Origin: an uncultured Chloroflexota bacterium
Lineage (GTDB): Bacteria; Chloroflexota; Anaerolineae; Anaerolineales; Anaerolineaceae
DNA length: 37,417 nt
Direction: 5' to 3'
NCBI GenBank assembly: GCA_902791025.1
Contig: CADATZ010000035.1
Location: forward strand, 1 to 37,417
Shown: piece after piece, positions 29,499 through 37,417 of the stretch
Numbering within the stretch: position 1 is the stretch's first letter
How the letters are laid out: each line of letters opens with the position of its first letter
The notes under the pieces: model-generated
The model's database searches: none
Seen by the model: the letters and a program-made list of their open reading frames with translations, nothing else
Told to the model about the DNA's origin: nothing
Translations under genes and position numbers: made by a program

Positions 29499-30563
29499 TC
29501 AGAGATCAGACACGATTTTGTCTACTGCTTCGTACGGATCTGAATATATGGTTTTCATTGAGGACGCAAACATCAGGTTCAGCGGATAATCGAAATTTTC
29601 CGCGTTGCACCCGCAGATATCACGCCATCCATTTTTTTCGCCCAGATTAGGAACCCGCTCTCTCATAATCCTGACATCGTCCATGTAGCCATAGAGCTTC
29701 TTGCCCAGCTGAAATGCCATACCGCATTCGAATGAGGTATCGCTTTCCGGTTCCCAGCCATGAAAGTCGTTCAGGTTGGCCAGTACAATATCAGCGTTTA
29801 TCACATTCTGCTGGTTATGCTGAAATATACTGTATGCCCGGGCATACGGGTCCTCATCTGCCTGCATATCCATCTCATATGGGGTCTGAAGGTAAAGTCC
29901 CTTTTTCATACAATACTGACTCAGTTTTTCGTAAAATGCGGTACGATCCGGAGAATATCGTTCGGGACATGCAAGATATACAACCGGCTTGTCATGCCGG
30001 TCTGCTTTTTTATTTCCGGGTCTCATAAAAGGTTTGGAACCATATTTGCGTTCCTCTTCCAGATCAGTAATATACGCCTCCAGACAGTCATAAAAACTGC
30101 CCTGGATAATCTTCGTCGATCCAATTACATTCGGCGAAAATGGAAGATCCCTATTCGGAAGAGGTCTGTTTTTACGGTCGTACGGAACTCCGTCCTTCAT
30201 TGTAAAGTCCTGATACTTCCAGCAGATATTCCGTTTATCCCTTGTATATCCGTAGCAGCGGATCCCAAGCGCATACGCCATCCCGATCTCAAAGATACTA
30301 CCGCCGTCCGGTTCCGGCCCCCGGTAATACTCCAGATCGCAGATGATCCCGGTCGAACGGTTCATACTGGCGGCACAGTTGTCGAAAATGGCATCAGCAT
30401 TCAGTCTCAGATCCTCATGGTCGAGTTTTAACGGCGTATCATTCGGAAGTGTTACCTGCATCCCGTGCGCCTCCACCGCGCTCCGCATAGCCTTCAGCTT
30501 TTGATTCCCATTGATGTAAAAACATTCCGGGCCCGCAATATATATCGCCTCATTCACCGTCAT
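29499..30563 (-). CDS. Tandem nucleoside 2-deoxyribosyltransferase-like protein
   Basis: A 354-residue protein made of two consecutive domains of the nucleoside 2-deoxyribosyltransferase fold, usually a single unit of about 150 residues. Domain 1 (about 5-165): AIYIAGPECFY, IICDLEYYRGPEPDGGSIFE, with the candidate nucleophile E92. Domain 2 (about 193-354): VVYLACPERYSP, ADIVLANLNDFHGWEPESDT, SFECGMAFQLG, with E279. Both keep the Glu at the catalytic position and the following G-x-A/F helix. Family members swap bases between deoxynucleosides or hydrolyse N-glycosidic bonds. It follows the nucleoside hydrolase by 11 bp in a LacI-led operon, fitting nucleoside turnover; the exact substrate is unknown. 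Confidence 0.82.
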   Translation of the reverse strand: MTVNEAIYIAGPECFYINGNQKLKAMRSAVEAHGMQVTLPNDTPLKLDHEDLRLNADAIFDNCAASMNRSTGIICDLEYYRGPEPDGGSIFEIGMAYALGIRCYGYTRDKRNICWKYQDFTMKDGVPYDRKNRPLPNRDLPFSPNVIGSTKIIQGSFYDCLEAYITDLEEERKYGSKPFMRPGNKKADRHDKPVVYLACPERYSPDRTAFYEKLSQYCMKKGLYLQTPYEMDMQADEDPYARAYSIFQHNQQNVINADIVLANLNDFHGWEPESDTSFECGMAFQLGKKLYGYMDDVRIMRERVPNLGEKNGWRDICGCNAENFDYPLNLMFASSMKTIYSDPYEAVDKIVSDL

Positions 30564-30574
30564 CTGGCTCTCCT

Positions 30575-31537
30575 TTACTGCAGGATCAGGTCGCGAATCA
30601 GCTTCAGCGTCCGGGTATAGTCGGCCGTGACAGCCACATTGATCAGGGGAAGATCCTCCCAGACGAAATGATGCCGCCCGTCACGGATCGTCATGCCGAG
30701 TGTCAGACCGTCTTTCGTTTCAACACCGACATGGAATTTTTTCCATTCCGCAAGCGTCGGATCAATTACGAAACTTACAGCCATACAGTCGATTACCGCA
30801 CAGTAAGCGTTGAAACCGCGGTTATGTGTAAACCGGATCGCCTGATCCAGGAACACAGCTTCCGGGCGCGTACTTGTATGAAAAGCTTCAATATCTTCAG
30901 GCGTGAAGTCAACAGAAGAATTCGTGGCCACGTCCAGACCGATTGCGTAAAAGTCCGTCCCGGATCTGTATACGATATCAGCCGCTTCCGGATCCACATA
31001 TACATTCCACTCGCTCTGCGGAGTATCGCCCGTCGCGTTCAGGTAAGCGGATTCGTTTAATCCGAACATACCGGAAATGGCCACGATCCGTTTGATCAGG
31101 GGAATGATCTCAGGCGCCTTGGTAAGGGCCATTCCCACATTCGATAGAGGCCCCGTACATACAATGGTCACCTCATTGGGGTTTTCAAGGACCGTTTTTA
31201 TGATCAGATCCACAGCATGTTCTCCGGAAAGTTTCAACGAAGGTGCCGGAAGATTGTTTTCAGCCTGCCCGTCGCTGCCGTGTGTAAACGGATCCCTGGG
31301 CCGCGGCCGCGTCATCGGATGAGCCATGCCGGCGGCCACGGGTATCCGATCGATTTTCAGCATTTCCAGGACTTTCAGAGCATTTTCGGACGTGACTTCC
31401 ACCGGATAATTGCCGCTGACAGTCGTTACCGCAAGCAGTTCTATTCTGGAAGATTTTGCCGCCATAATGATCGCAGCGGAATCGTCCATTCCCGGATCAC
31501 AGTCCAGAATGATTTTTTCTCGTTTTTCGTTTTCCAT
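30575..31537 (-). CDS. Inosine-uridine-type nucleoside hydrolase
   Basis: A 320-residue member of the IunH family of calcium-dependent ribonucleoside hydrolases, normal length. The metal-binding motif DCDPGMDDSAAI corresponds to the family DTDPGxDDA. VCTGPLSNVGMAL and the downstream IGLDVATN block carry further active-site residues. It releases free base and ribose. ATG 31537 follows GGGAGAGGATCT; the longer frame adds six residues. It lies 17 bp after the LacI-type gene and upstream of the tandem deoxyribosyltransferase gene. Confidence 0.9.
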   Translation of the reverse strand: MENEKREKIILDCDPGMDDSAAIIMAAKSSRIELLAVTTVSGNYPVEVTSENALKVLEMLKIDRIPVAAGMAHPMTRPRPRDPFTHGSDGQAENNLPAPSLKLSGEHAVDLIIKTVLENPNEVTIVCTGPLSNVGMALTKAPEIIPLIKRIVAISGMFGLNESAYLNATGDTPQSEWNVYVDPEAADIVYRSGTDFYAIGLDVATNSSVDFTPEDIEAFHTSTRPEAVFLDQAIRFTHNRGFNAYCAVIDCMAVSFVIDPTLAEWKKFHVGVETKDGLTLGMTIRDGRHHFVWEDLPLINVAVTADYTRTLKLIRDLILQ

Positions 31538-31554
31538 AGATCCTCTCCCTGACA

Positions 31555-32559
31555 CTAAACAGACCGAACCGACTCCCGTTTTATCAATGACGATGGAACC
31601 ATCTTCACATGGTCTATCAGTACTTCCCCATGGATCTGTCTCACAAGCATCGTAAGCGCCTCATCCGCCATCTGATCCAGATTCTGATCCACGGACGTCA
31701 TCTGTGGATTCAGCAGCTGGGAAACCACTGAATTGTTATATCCTACAACCGAAAGCTGATCCGGAATCCGTATGTTCCGTTTTCCGCAGCTTCTGTAAAC
31801 GCCGGCAGCGAGCAGGTCGCTTTCACAAAGGATCGCGGTAAATTGTTCGTTCCTGTCCATCAGCTCATCAAAAGCCTGTTCGCCTGATTCCAAGGAGAAA
31901 TCCACGAAACGCACCAGGTTCGGATTGACCGTTATCCCCATGGAAAGAAGACCGTTGACATATCCCTGGTAACGGCAGTGCTCAAACAGTCCGTTTCGAA
32001 GTCCTGACAGGTATGCGATCTCCCTGTGTCCGTTATCGACCAGAAAGCGCGTCGCCTCGTACATGCCGTACACTCCATTGCAAAAGACCATTGCCGGGAC
32101 ATTCAATTCTGAAAGATAACTGTCAAACACAACGAAGGGTTTCCCCTTGCTTTTGAGCAGATCGAAGCAGTTTTCCTTTGACGTCACGGTGCTCATATAC
32201 AGGATCCCCGCAACAGAGGGATCAAGCATTTCATTGATCGCCTGCCGTTCATTCTCAAACGAATCATCAGCAACACCCAGCTGAAGGACAAAGCCTCGGG
32301 CCTTTACCGTCCTGTGAATTGCCTCGATCACCATCCCGAAATAAGGATCCGCAACATTCGGAACCACCAGCCCGATCACATTTCCGACTGTTTTCTCTTT
32401 TTTCATAACATATCCGCTGTCCCGGACGATCCCTTCAAGGATATTCCTTGTCTCAAGGCTCATAGAGCCGAAATCCCCGTTCAGGTATCTTGAGACAGTG
32501 GCAACCGAGAAACCGGATTCCTGTGCCAGATCTCTGACAGTGACCTTTTTATTTCCCAT
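31555..32559 (-). CDS. LacI-family transcriptional regulator
   Basis: A 334-residue LacI/GalR-type regulator. Residues 6-55 are the helix-turn-helix (TVRDLAQESGFSVATVSRYL with hinge), then a peripla_BP_3-type ligand domain beginning NVIGLVVPNVADPYFG. It is the first gene of a three-gene unit with the nucleoside hydrolase and deoxyribosyltransferase, so it probably senses a nucleoside, base or pentose and regulates its own operon; it may also control the carbohydrate operon just upstream. GAAGGAATTGCTTT precedes the ATG. No convincing operator was identified. Confidence 0.92.
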   Translation of the reverse strand: MGNKKVTVRDLAQESGFSVATVSRYLNGDFGSMSLETRNILEGIVRDSGYVMKKEKTVGNVIGLVVPNVADPYFGMVIEAIHRTVKARGFVLQLGVADDSFENERQAINEMLDPSVAGILYMSTVTSKENCFDLLKSKGKPFVVFDSYLSELNVPAMVFCNGVYGMYEATRFLVDNGHREIAYLSGLRNGLFEHCRYQGYVNGLLSMGITVNPNLVRFVDFSLESGEQAFDELMDRNEQFTAILCESDLLAAGVYRSCGKRNIRIPDQLSVVGYNNSVVSQLLNPQMTSVDQNLDQMADEALTMLVRQIHGEVLIDHVKMVPSSLIKRESVRSV

Positions 32560-32651
32560 AAAGCAATTCCTTCACACTAAAAGCTTCAGCATTTCCGCAT
32601 CGGAACGATTTTCAACCGTCATTATCCATTTTACTCGAATGAAAGCCTAAA

Positions 32652-33056
32652 TCAGTCAGACTGAACCTTGATGTAATACTGCCTTTTTCGGGGACCGTCG
32701 AATTCAAGGAAATAAATGCCCTGCGATGATCCCAGCAAAAGCTTCCCTTCATGGACGATGAACGGAATGGAACAGCCGACGATCGCTGATTTTACATGCC
32801 CGGCTGCGTCCTGGGGAGTATCATGCTGGTGCTTGAAATCGATGCGGGTCGGAATCAGCCTGCAGATCTCATCCTGCAGATCGATAAAACCGTTCGGATC
32901 CCAGAATGACGTGATCGTGAGGCCTGCTGTCGTATGCGGGGTAAAAACGATGCAAGTCCCTTCCTGCACACCGCTCTCCTCAACAGCTTTCTTCACTTCC
33001 GGTGTGACGTCGAAAACATCCCGATGCGTAGTTTCGATTTTTATTTTTTTCAGCAT
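32652..33056 (-). CDS. YjbQ/UPF0047-family protein
   Basis: A 134-residue YjbQ-type protein. Conserved blocks are VFTPHTTAGLTI, the metal-binding HQHDTPQDAAGHVKSA and GSSQGIYFLEFDGPRKR. The family has weak thiamine-phosphate-synthase activity in E. coli, but its true role is unclear. Here it ends a carbohydrate operon, an unusual place that hints at a sugar-phosphate role. ATG 33056 has GGAG six bases before it; an in-frame TTG four codons upstream lies inside that ribosome site and is rejected. Confidence 0.9.
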   Translation of the reverse strand: MLKKIKIETTHRDVFDVTPEVKKAVEESGVQEGTCIVFTPHTTAGLTITSFWDPNGFIDLQDEICRLIPTRIDFKHQHDTPQDAAGHVKSAIVGCSIPFIVHEGKLLLGSSQGIYFLEFDGPRKRQYYIKVQSD

Positions 33057-33069
33057 ACTCCGCTCCAAT

Positions 33070-34206
33070 TCACATTATGACGATTTCACTGTTCTTCAAT
33101 CCGGCCGCATTCTGACAGAATGCCCAGTTATCTTTCAGCCCGCGCCCGCTTTCCTCTCCGGCAAGCGCCATGATATCCGCCATCAGGAACGCCACCGGCA
33201 GGAACACGGACATCGGCGAGTTGATCTCATACGCAGGTTTCGGAACAACGATCAGATTTTCTGCCGGGACATCGAAAACACCCTCTTTGTCCGTAATGAT
33301 CAGCGAAGGACGCTTCAAATCATTCACGATGACTTCAGCCACCTCCTTCGCTCTGCTCAGGGCCGGGCTTTCGCTTCCGCAAATCAGGACCGTACCGATT
33401 TTGTCGACCTTCCTCATAAAGCAGTTCAGATGCATGAATTCCTCGGTATTCACAACTGATGCGTATTTTCCTGCCGCCTCAAAGGCTTTTGCCTGCCCGT
33501 ACTGCGCCGCAGCCTCATCCGGACCTGCCCCGATGAAATCGAAAGCTTCCATTTCTTTCCACGCCCCGGCAAGGTCCATCATTCTGCTGTCGATCGCGGG
33601 TAGAGCTTCCATAAGGGAGATTGCCAGCGCTTTCATATCCTTCCGCATCGATTTAGCCTCGTCCATCGTGTATTTTCCGCGGACTTCGCCGAGCCGGATC
33701 GCGAAGAGCGTAAGCGCAGTCAGGCTTACGAGATATGATCTAACTCCCGGGGCGCTCTCAAATTTTGGGATATCCAGTTTCAGGATCCTGGAGGAATTCA
33801 GGCCAAGCGGAGATTCCGGATTCCCCGTGACGCCCAGCACAAAAGCTCCGTGCTTCCGGGCCCGCTGTGCACTTTCCGAGATCCGCGCCACCGTACCGGA
33901 TTTGCTGACAATGATTACAAGCGGATTGTTCGGAGCGGTTCCCAGCTTTCCGGCAGGATAAAACCGGCTGAAATCGATCGCCGACATCACTTCAGTCCGC
34001 ATGCCGGTAAGCTTTTCAAAAGTCCGTTTGACAGCCATTCCTGCGAAACGGGAATCGCCGCAGCCCACGATCACGATATTCTGAAAGGAAAAAATCTCCT
34101 CAAAGGTACAGACGGTTCTGGTTTTCGGTTCAAGGTCCGCATACTGCTGTTCCAGAAGTTCAGGAATACTGAGAGCCTGTCTCCGCATCGCATTGTCAAT
34201 TTCCAT
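33070..34206 (-). CDS. Double-SIS-domain sugar isomerase/deglycase (GlmS C-terminal type)
   Basis: A 378-residue protein with two SIS domains (about 43-165 and 215-360), like the isomerase half of glucosamine-6-phosphate synthase and FrlB/AgaS-type enzymes; the glutaminase domain is absent. Phosphate-binding Ser/Thr patches are VGCGDSRFAG and VSKSGTVARISE. NTEEFMHLN carries the family catalytic glutamate. Such stand-alone proteins isomerise, deaminate or deglycate amino-sugar phosphates or fructosamine phosphates. Its start overlaps the preceding gene's end by 11 bp, so the two are coupled. In the operon it would act on a sugar phosphate derived from the imported sugar. Confidence 0.87.
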   Translation of the reverse strand: MEIDNAMRRQALSIPELLEQQYADLEPKTRTVCTFEEIFSFQNIVIVGCGDSRFAGMAVKRTFEKLTGMRTEVMSAIDFSRFYPAGKLGTAPNNPLVIIVSKSGTVARISESAQRARKHGAFVLGVTGNPESPLGLNSSRILKLDIPKFESAPGVRSYLVSLTALTLFAIRLGEVRGKYTMDEAKSMRKDMKALAISLMEALPAIDSRMMDLAGAWKEMEAFDFIGAGPDEAAAQYGQAKAFEAAGKYASVVNTEEFMHLNCFMRKVDKIGTVLICGSESPALSRAKEVAEVIVNDLKRPSLIITDKEGVFDVPAENLIVVPKPAYEINSPMSVFLPVAFLMADIMALAGEESGRGLKDNWAFCQNAAGLKNSEIVIM

Positions 34207-35110
34207 TTTCCAACTCCTTGCTGAATCTTTCGAACAAATCCAATAAATACTGTCCTACTGTGATACTGTATTTCAATGTCGCGTCCACCAGTTCATCAGG
34301 GACATTCTGGTTGAGCCTGTGCATTTCATAGGTGAGATCGCCCTGATAGCGTATCCTGCTGAGCGCCCCGATGATGTCGTTCCAATTTCCCTTGCCGAAA
34401 AACGGGATGTAGTGATCACTGTCAATATTGATGCAGTCCGAGATATGTGTGGCTTTCAGCCTGCTTCCGATGCAGGCAAGGCTTTCGTAATGGCCGAGTT
34501 CGCTTAAAATCACATGGTCCGTATCATAACAGGCTCCGACAGTATCGCTTTCAAACGAATCGATCAGATCGACCAGTTCGCCGATATCGACTGTATACCT
34601 GCGCCGGGGCGCGATATTGTAATCCCAGAGGTTTTCAAAGGCGATTCCCACGCCTCTCTTGGCCGCGTACTCGACAACTGGAAGAAAATACTCCCGGTTT
34701 TTTCTTTTGGACGCTTCAGCCATTCGCGCGCTGCCGTAATCCGTTCCGGCATGGATCACAAGCCAGGGCACATGCAGTTCAGCAGAGCAGTCGATTGAAC
34801 GAAGGATCAGCCTGTCAATATAATCCCGATTCGCAAACAGCGGATCGCAGAAATTGTAAAAAGGGGCATGTGCCTGTGTAAAAATCACACCGTTATCTGC
34901 AGCAGTTCTTTCGACTGAATCCAGCCACTCCTGCCAGTTGTCACCGACAAAAGGAAGCTTGAACGTCGTACAGTCCAGGAAGTTCAGATCCATATGTCTG
35001 AACCCGGCCGCTGCGCATTTTTCGATACTTTCCTCAATTGGTGCCATCCTGCCGGAAGGTCTTCTGAAGTAGATGTTTGTTGAAGTAGACAGTTCCAATG
35101 ATTTCTCCAC
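34196..35110 (-). CDS. Sugar phosphate isomerase/epimerase, TIM-barrel (AP_endonuc_2 fold)
   Basis: A protein of about 304 residues of the xylose-isomerase-like TIM-barrel superfamily. Metal ligands are recognisable in IAFENLWDYN (Glu), VGACYDTDHVI (Asp, His) and LTYEMHRLN (Glu). Family members epimerise or isomerise sugars, keto acids or inositols. The frame opens with GTG (35110), immediately after the HAD stop, but no ribosome site precedes it; GGAG inside this segment is correctly spaced for a TTG at 35098, giving 300 residues, and may mark the true start. It is coupled to the SIS gene downstream. Confidence 0.87.
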   Translation of the reverse strand: MEKSLELSTSTNIYFRRPSGRMAPIEESIEKCAAAGFRHMDLNFLDCTTFKLPFVGDNWQEWLDSVERTAADNGVIFTQAHAPFYNFCDPLFANRDYIDRLILRSIDCSAELHVPWLVIHAGTDYGSARMAEASKRKNREYFLPVVEYAAKRGVGIAFENLWDYNIAPRRRYTVDIGELVDLIDSFESDTVGACYDTDHVILSELGHYESLACIGSRLKATHISDCINIDSDHYIPFFGKGNWNDIIGALSRIRYQGDLTYEMHRLNQNVPDELVDATLKYSITVGQYLLDLFERFSKELENGN

Positions 35111-35887
35111 TCAGCAAAAATGATCTATGATTTCCATCACGCCGTCAAACAGATCCTTTTCGGCGATATAATCGGCATACTTTCTTACTGCAGCAACAGC
35201 ATTCCCGACTACGGCACCGATTCCCGCATATGAAAGCATTTCCACGTCGTTTTCAGAATCTCCTACAGCGAGTATATTATCCTTTTCAATTTCAAGTACC
35301 GCGGCAAGTTCTTTCACCGCGCTGGCTTTGTTCACGTTTTCAGATATTATATCGAAGCCCTGATTGCCGTAACGCACATAGGTATATCCGGGAATCTTCG
35401 AACACATTCTCTCAATTTCATCGATCTTTCCGGAAAATGACGGATCGACAATGCTGATCTTCTCAACCTGGCCGGGGCCTTCGGAATCAGACAGCAGAAG
35501 GTACGCTTTTCTGGTACGGTTCTCCTCGCGGCTGAACCATTCATTTCTTTTATTAATATAATCCAGTCCCTCAGCGGTAACTGAAACTGCCAGATCCAGC
35601 CGGTCTCCGGCCTCCAGCACAGCGGAAAATTTTTTCCGATCAAACTGTTTTTTCACAAAACAGCGGTCCTTCCGACGTATCACAGCCCCGTTAGAGACGA
35701 TTACCGGAGCTTTGATTCCGAGAAAATCGATATAATCCTCAATAAACGAAAACGAGCGTCCGGTCGAAACCGTAAACAGGATGCCCCGGTCTTTCAGCTT
35801 CCCGGCAAAGTTACGGGCATACTCAGGCAGCCGAAGGTCAGTGCCTGCCAATGTACCGTCGAAGTCGCTTACAATAAGTTGAATCAT
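35111..35887 (-). CDS. Cof-type HAD-superfamily sugar phosphatase
   Basis: A 258-residue HAD hydrolase of the IIB (Cof) type. Motif I is VSDFDGTLAGTD (nucleophile D8, acid D10), motif II is FTVSTGRSF, and motifs III/IV are in DNILAVGDSENDVEMLSYAG. The cap domain is of the Cof class, typical of sugar phosphate phosphatases. ATG 35887 is preceded by GAAGGAAA; the upstream frame passes through the hairpin at 35908-35939 and is rejected. It follows the binding-protein gene by 67 bp. Confidence 0.9.
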   Translation of the reverse strand: MIQLIVSDFDGTLAGTDLRLPEYARNFAGKLKDRGILFTVSTGRSFSFIEDYIDFLGIKAPVIVSNGAVIRRKDRCFVKKQFDRKKFSAVLEAGDRLDLAVSVTAEGLDYINKRNEWFSREENRTRKAYLLLSDSEGPGQVEKISIVDPSFSGKIDEIERMCSKIPGYTYVRYGNQGFDIISENVNKASAVKELAAVLEIEKDNILAVGDSENDVEMLSYAGIGAVVGNAVAAVRKYADYIAEKDLFDGVMEIIDHFC

Positions 35888-35907
35888 TTTCCTTCGTATT
35901 TTCCGTC

Positions 35908-35939
35908 TGTATCCTCCGGATATAAATCCGGAGGATACA
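35908..35939 (-). repeat. 14-bp stem hairpin between binding-protein and HAD genes
   Basis: TGTATCCTCCGGAT (35908-35921) and ATCCGGAGGATACA (35926-35939) pair perfectly around a 4-base loop. On the minus strand the stem is followed by GACGGAAAA, with no T run. It lies 16 bp after the binding-protein stop and is a likely mRNA-stabilising element, in the same position as the palindrome after livK. Confidence 0.78.
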
Positions 35940-35954
35940 TTCATCAGGTTGGTA

Positions 35955-37316
35955 TTAATAATTGGCGTCGATATATTCTTCCAGCTTTTCGTTGAAAGTA
36001 TCGCAGATGTTGCTGATCGTTTCTTCCTTGGTCATTTCGCCGTTGGCGAAGGAGATCAGGGACTTCTGAACCAGCTGGTTCAGGTCGGTGTTGAGGATCT
36101 CAAACGGTTCCTGCATGCCGGGATCGGCGCTGTTCAGAGCGTCCATTGCCACCAGCAGGCCGGGTTTCTCGACGGTCAGATCAGCCCAGCCGGGGAGTTC
36201 ATAGGTCTTGCGGTTGACCGGCAGATATCCGGTGTCCGCGCAGATCTGAAGCTGGACTTCAGCAGAGGCCATGTACTGGAGGAAAAGCCAGGAGGCTTCG
36301 ATCTTCGCCTCATCGCCATTATCAAACATGAGGATGGAGCCGCCGCCCACGCACGAACCGAAATAGTCGTCAGCCGTGCATTTCTGGATCTTCGCGATAC
36401 CCAGTTCAAAGCCCGCGTCCGCAGCCTTGGTCATCATGGTCTTCATCTGAGCCGAAGACTGGAAGTTCATCGCGGAAAGCTGGGAACCGAATTCACCGCG
36501 TTCATCGTCATTGACCGGTTTGAAGCCGCCGGTGTCAATAACCTTCTGCCATTCGGTCAGGAATTTATCCAGGGAGCCGTCATCACCGATCGTCAGGCGG
36601 GTCATCAGGCCGTCACGGCCTCCGCCGTTGTCACCGAAATAGTTGCAGCCGGTTTCGCTGATACCGCTGAGGAAGTTCACCAGTTCGTAGCGATCCACCT
36701 GAATGTTCAGACCGTAGCGCGCGACACTGCCGTCAGCATTGTATGCGGTCAGCGCTTTGGTCCACTCGGCAAGTTCAGCGATCGTCTGCGGGCCTTTCTC
36801 AGTATCGAGGCCGGCAGCATCGGCAAGTGTCTTATTATAATACAGCAGAAGGGTGGATGAATTCAGGGGCATCGCCACCATATCGCCTTCATACTGATAC
36901 GTGCGGATCATGCTGGGCAGGATATCTTCCTTGGAGACGATCACGTCATAACCGCGTTCGAACATGTCATCCAGCTTCAGGAGGTTGTCCCATACGACGA
37001 CGGAAGGAACGCCGGCGGAATAGATCTGCGCCGTATCCGGGAAGTTCGCCCAGTCGTTGGCCTGCGCCAGTTCCTTGCACTTGGCCGTAACGTCGCTGCC
37101 GACATAGGTGGACTCCACAACGACACCGTGTTCCGCGCCGACAGTCGCATTGAACTGATCAACGAGGTTCTGAAGCGTTGCTGCCCATCCGCCCTCAGCG
37201 CTGTTCCAGAAGGAAATCGTTACAGGGTTGGCCGGATCGAGATTTGTCGCCGAAACAGCACCGAAAAGCGCTGCTGCAAGCAACAGGACAAAAAAGAGCA
37301 CTACAGTTTTTTTCAT
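35955..37316 (-). CDS. Carbohydrate ABC transporter solute-binding protein (family 1)
   Basis: A 453-residue SBP_bac_1-type binding protein (UgpB/MalE class). Residues 1-23 form a signal peptide (MKKTVVLFFVLLL core, cleavage likely at AVSA before T24), without a lipobox cysteine. The mature protein begins with the usual VTISFWNSAEGGW strand; AMPLNSSTLLLYYNKTLADAAG is the conserved hinge block, and QYMASAEVQLQ is typical of the C-terminal lobe. GAGGAAAAATC precedes the ATG. No permease or ATPase gene follows it, so these must lie upstream beyond the right edge or elsewhere. The downstream HAD, epimerase and SIS genes suggest a sugar or sugar-phosphate ligand. Confidence 0.92.
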   Translation of the reverse strand: MKKTVVLFFVLLLAAALFGAVSATNLDPANPVTISFWNSAEGGWAATLQNLVDQFNATVGAEHGVVVESTYVGSDVTAKCKELAQANDWANFPDTAQIYSAGVPSVVVWDNLLKLDDMFERGYDVIVSKEDILPSMIRTYQYEGDMVAMPLNSSTLLLYYNKTLADAAGLDTEKGPQTIAELAEWTKALTAYNADGSVARYGLNIQVDRYELVNFLSGISETGCNYFGDNGGGRDGLMTRLTIGDDGSLDKFLTEWQKVIDTGGFKPVNDDERGEFGSQLSAMNFQSSAQMKTMMTKAADAGFELGIAKIQKCTADDYFGSCVGGGSILMFDNGDEAKIEASWLFLQYMASAEVQLQICADTGYLPVNRKTYELPGWADLTVEKPGLLVAMDALNSADPGMQEPFEILNTDLNQLVQKSLISFANGEMTKEETISNICDTFNEKLEEYIDANY

Positions 37317-37339
37317 GATTTTTCCTCGTATTATAGAGT

Positions 37340-37376
37340 CATACCCAAAATCGACAAAATAAAGATATAGGGTATG
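37340..37376. repeat. Short inverted repeat upstream of the binding-protein gene
   Basis: CATACCC (37340-37346) and GGGTATG (37370-37376) are perfect 7-bp inverted copies 23 bases apart, just upstream of the family-1 binding-protein start. They could be half-sites of a regulator or chance; nothing else recognisable is present between here and the right edge. Confidence 0.3.
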
Positions 37377-37417
37377 CTGTTGAAGATGCTGTGGATTGGT
37401 ATTTTTTCCTACCGCAT

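Noticed and set aside
35949..36860. A 303-codon plus-strand open frame antisense to the family-1 binding protein
   Set aside because: Shadow of a well-supported gene; the translation has no family resemblance.
37330..37357. TATAAT with a weak TTGTCG -35 on the minus strand just before the family-1 binding-protein gene
   Set aside because: Transcription from it would start inside the ribosome site, so it cannot be the promoter of this gene as read.

Overview
The window reads as a chromosomal accessory region of an anaerobic, probably gut-associated bacterium of intermediate GC content. Group-I ECF transporter genes, strong Shine-Dalgarno sites, PrpR-type, LacI-type and TetR-type regulators and dense same-strand operons suggest a Clostridia-like member of the Bacillota. 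However, both ABC solute-binding proteins have signal peptides ending in Ala-x-Ala with no lipobox cysteine, so a diderm lineage (Synergistota, Spirochaetota or similar) cannot be excluded. No rRNA, tRNA or CRISPR array was seen.

Layout. (1) 1-1392 is a scarred, AT-richer zone: an unrecognised partial ORF, a frameshifted minus-strand remnant, and the C-terminal half of a CapA-family protein joined to that remnant near 840. (2) 1424-2992 is an intact M14 carboxypeptidase of the cytosolic-carboxypeptidase type, ending at a very strong terminator and converging on an NhaC-family antiporter (3142-4458). (3) 4459-5229 is largely gene-free and leads into a plus-strand pair: an SDR dehydrogenase and a PrpR-like regulator whose AAA+ domain is degenerate.

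(4) 7866-19363 is a minus-strand catabolic block. In transcription order it encodes a DapA-family aldolase, a class-I aminotransferase, a branched-chain-amino-acid-type ABC transporter (binding protein, two permeases, two ATPases), a DUF1537 four-carbon acid-sugar kinase, an iron alcohol dehydrogenase, a second DapA-family aldolase and a PdxA2-type dehydrogenase. Together with the SDR this looks like import and breakdown of a hydroxylated acid or hydroxy-amino acid through phosphorylated tetronate intermediates. The substrate is unknown.

(5) 19837-27116 is a self-contained operon: a DASS-type anion symporter, an MtnA-like isomerase, ECF substrate component, two ECF ATPases, a 32-residue one-helix protein, ECF transmembrane protein and an MTAP/PNP-family phosphorylase. 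It starts at a promoter followed by a palindrome, next to a divergent TetR-family gene, and ends at an intrinsic terminator. I regard it as the most interesting system here: a likely uptake and salvage route for a 5'-modified nucleoside or its sugar, with altered active-site residues in both enzymes.

(6) 28018-29432 carries a probable IS605/TnpB right-end relic and a Fic protein. (7) 29499-32559 is a LacI-nucleoside hydrolase-tandem deoxyribosyltransferase unit, a second nucleoside-related locus. (8) 32652-37316 is a carbohydrate-type operon: family-1 solute-binding protein, HAD phosphatase, TIM-barrel epimerase, double-SIS isomerase and YjbQ protein. Both binding-protein genes are followed by a long hairpin without a U tract, which probably uncouples their expression from the genes downstream.
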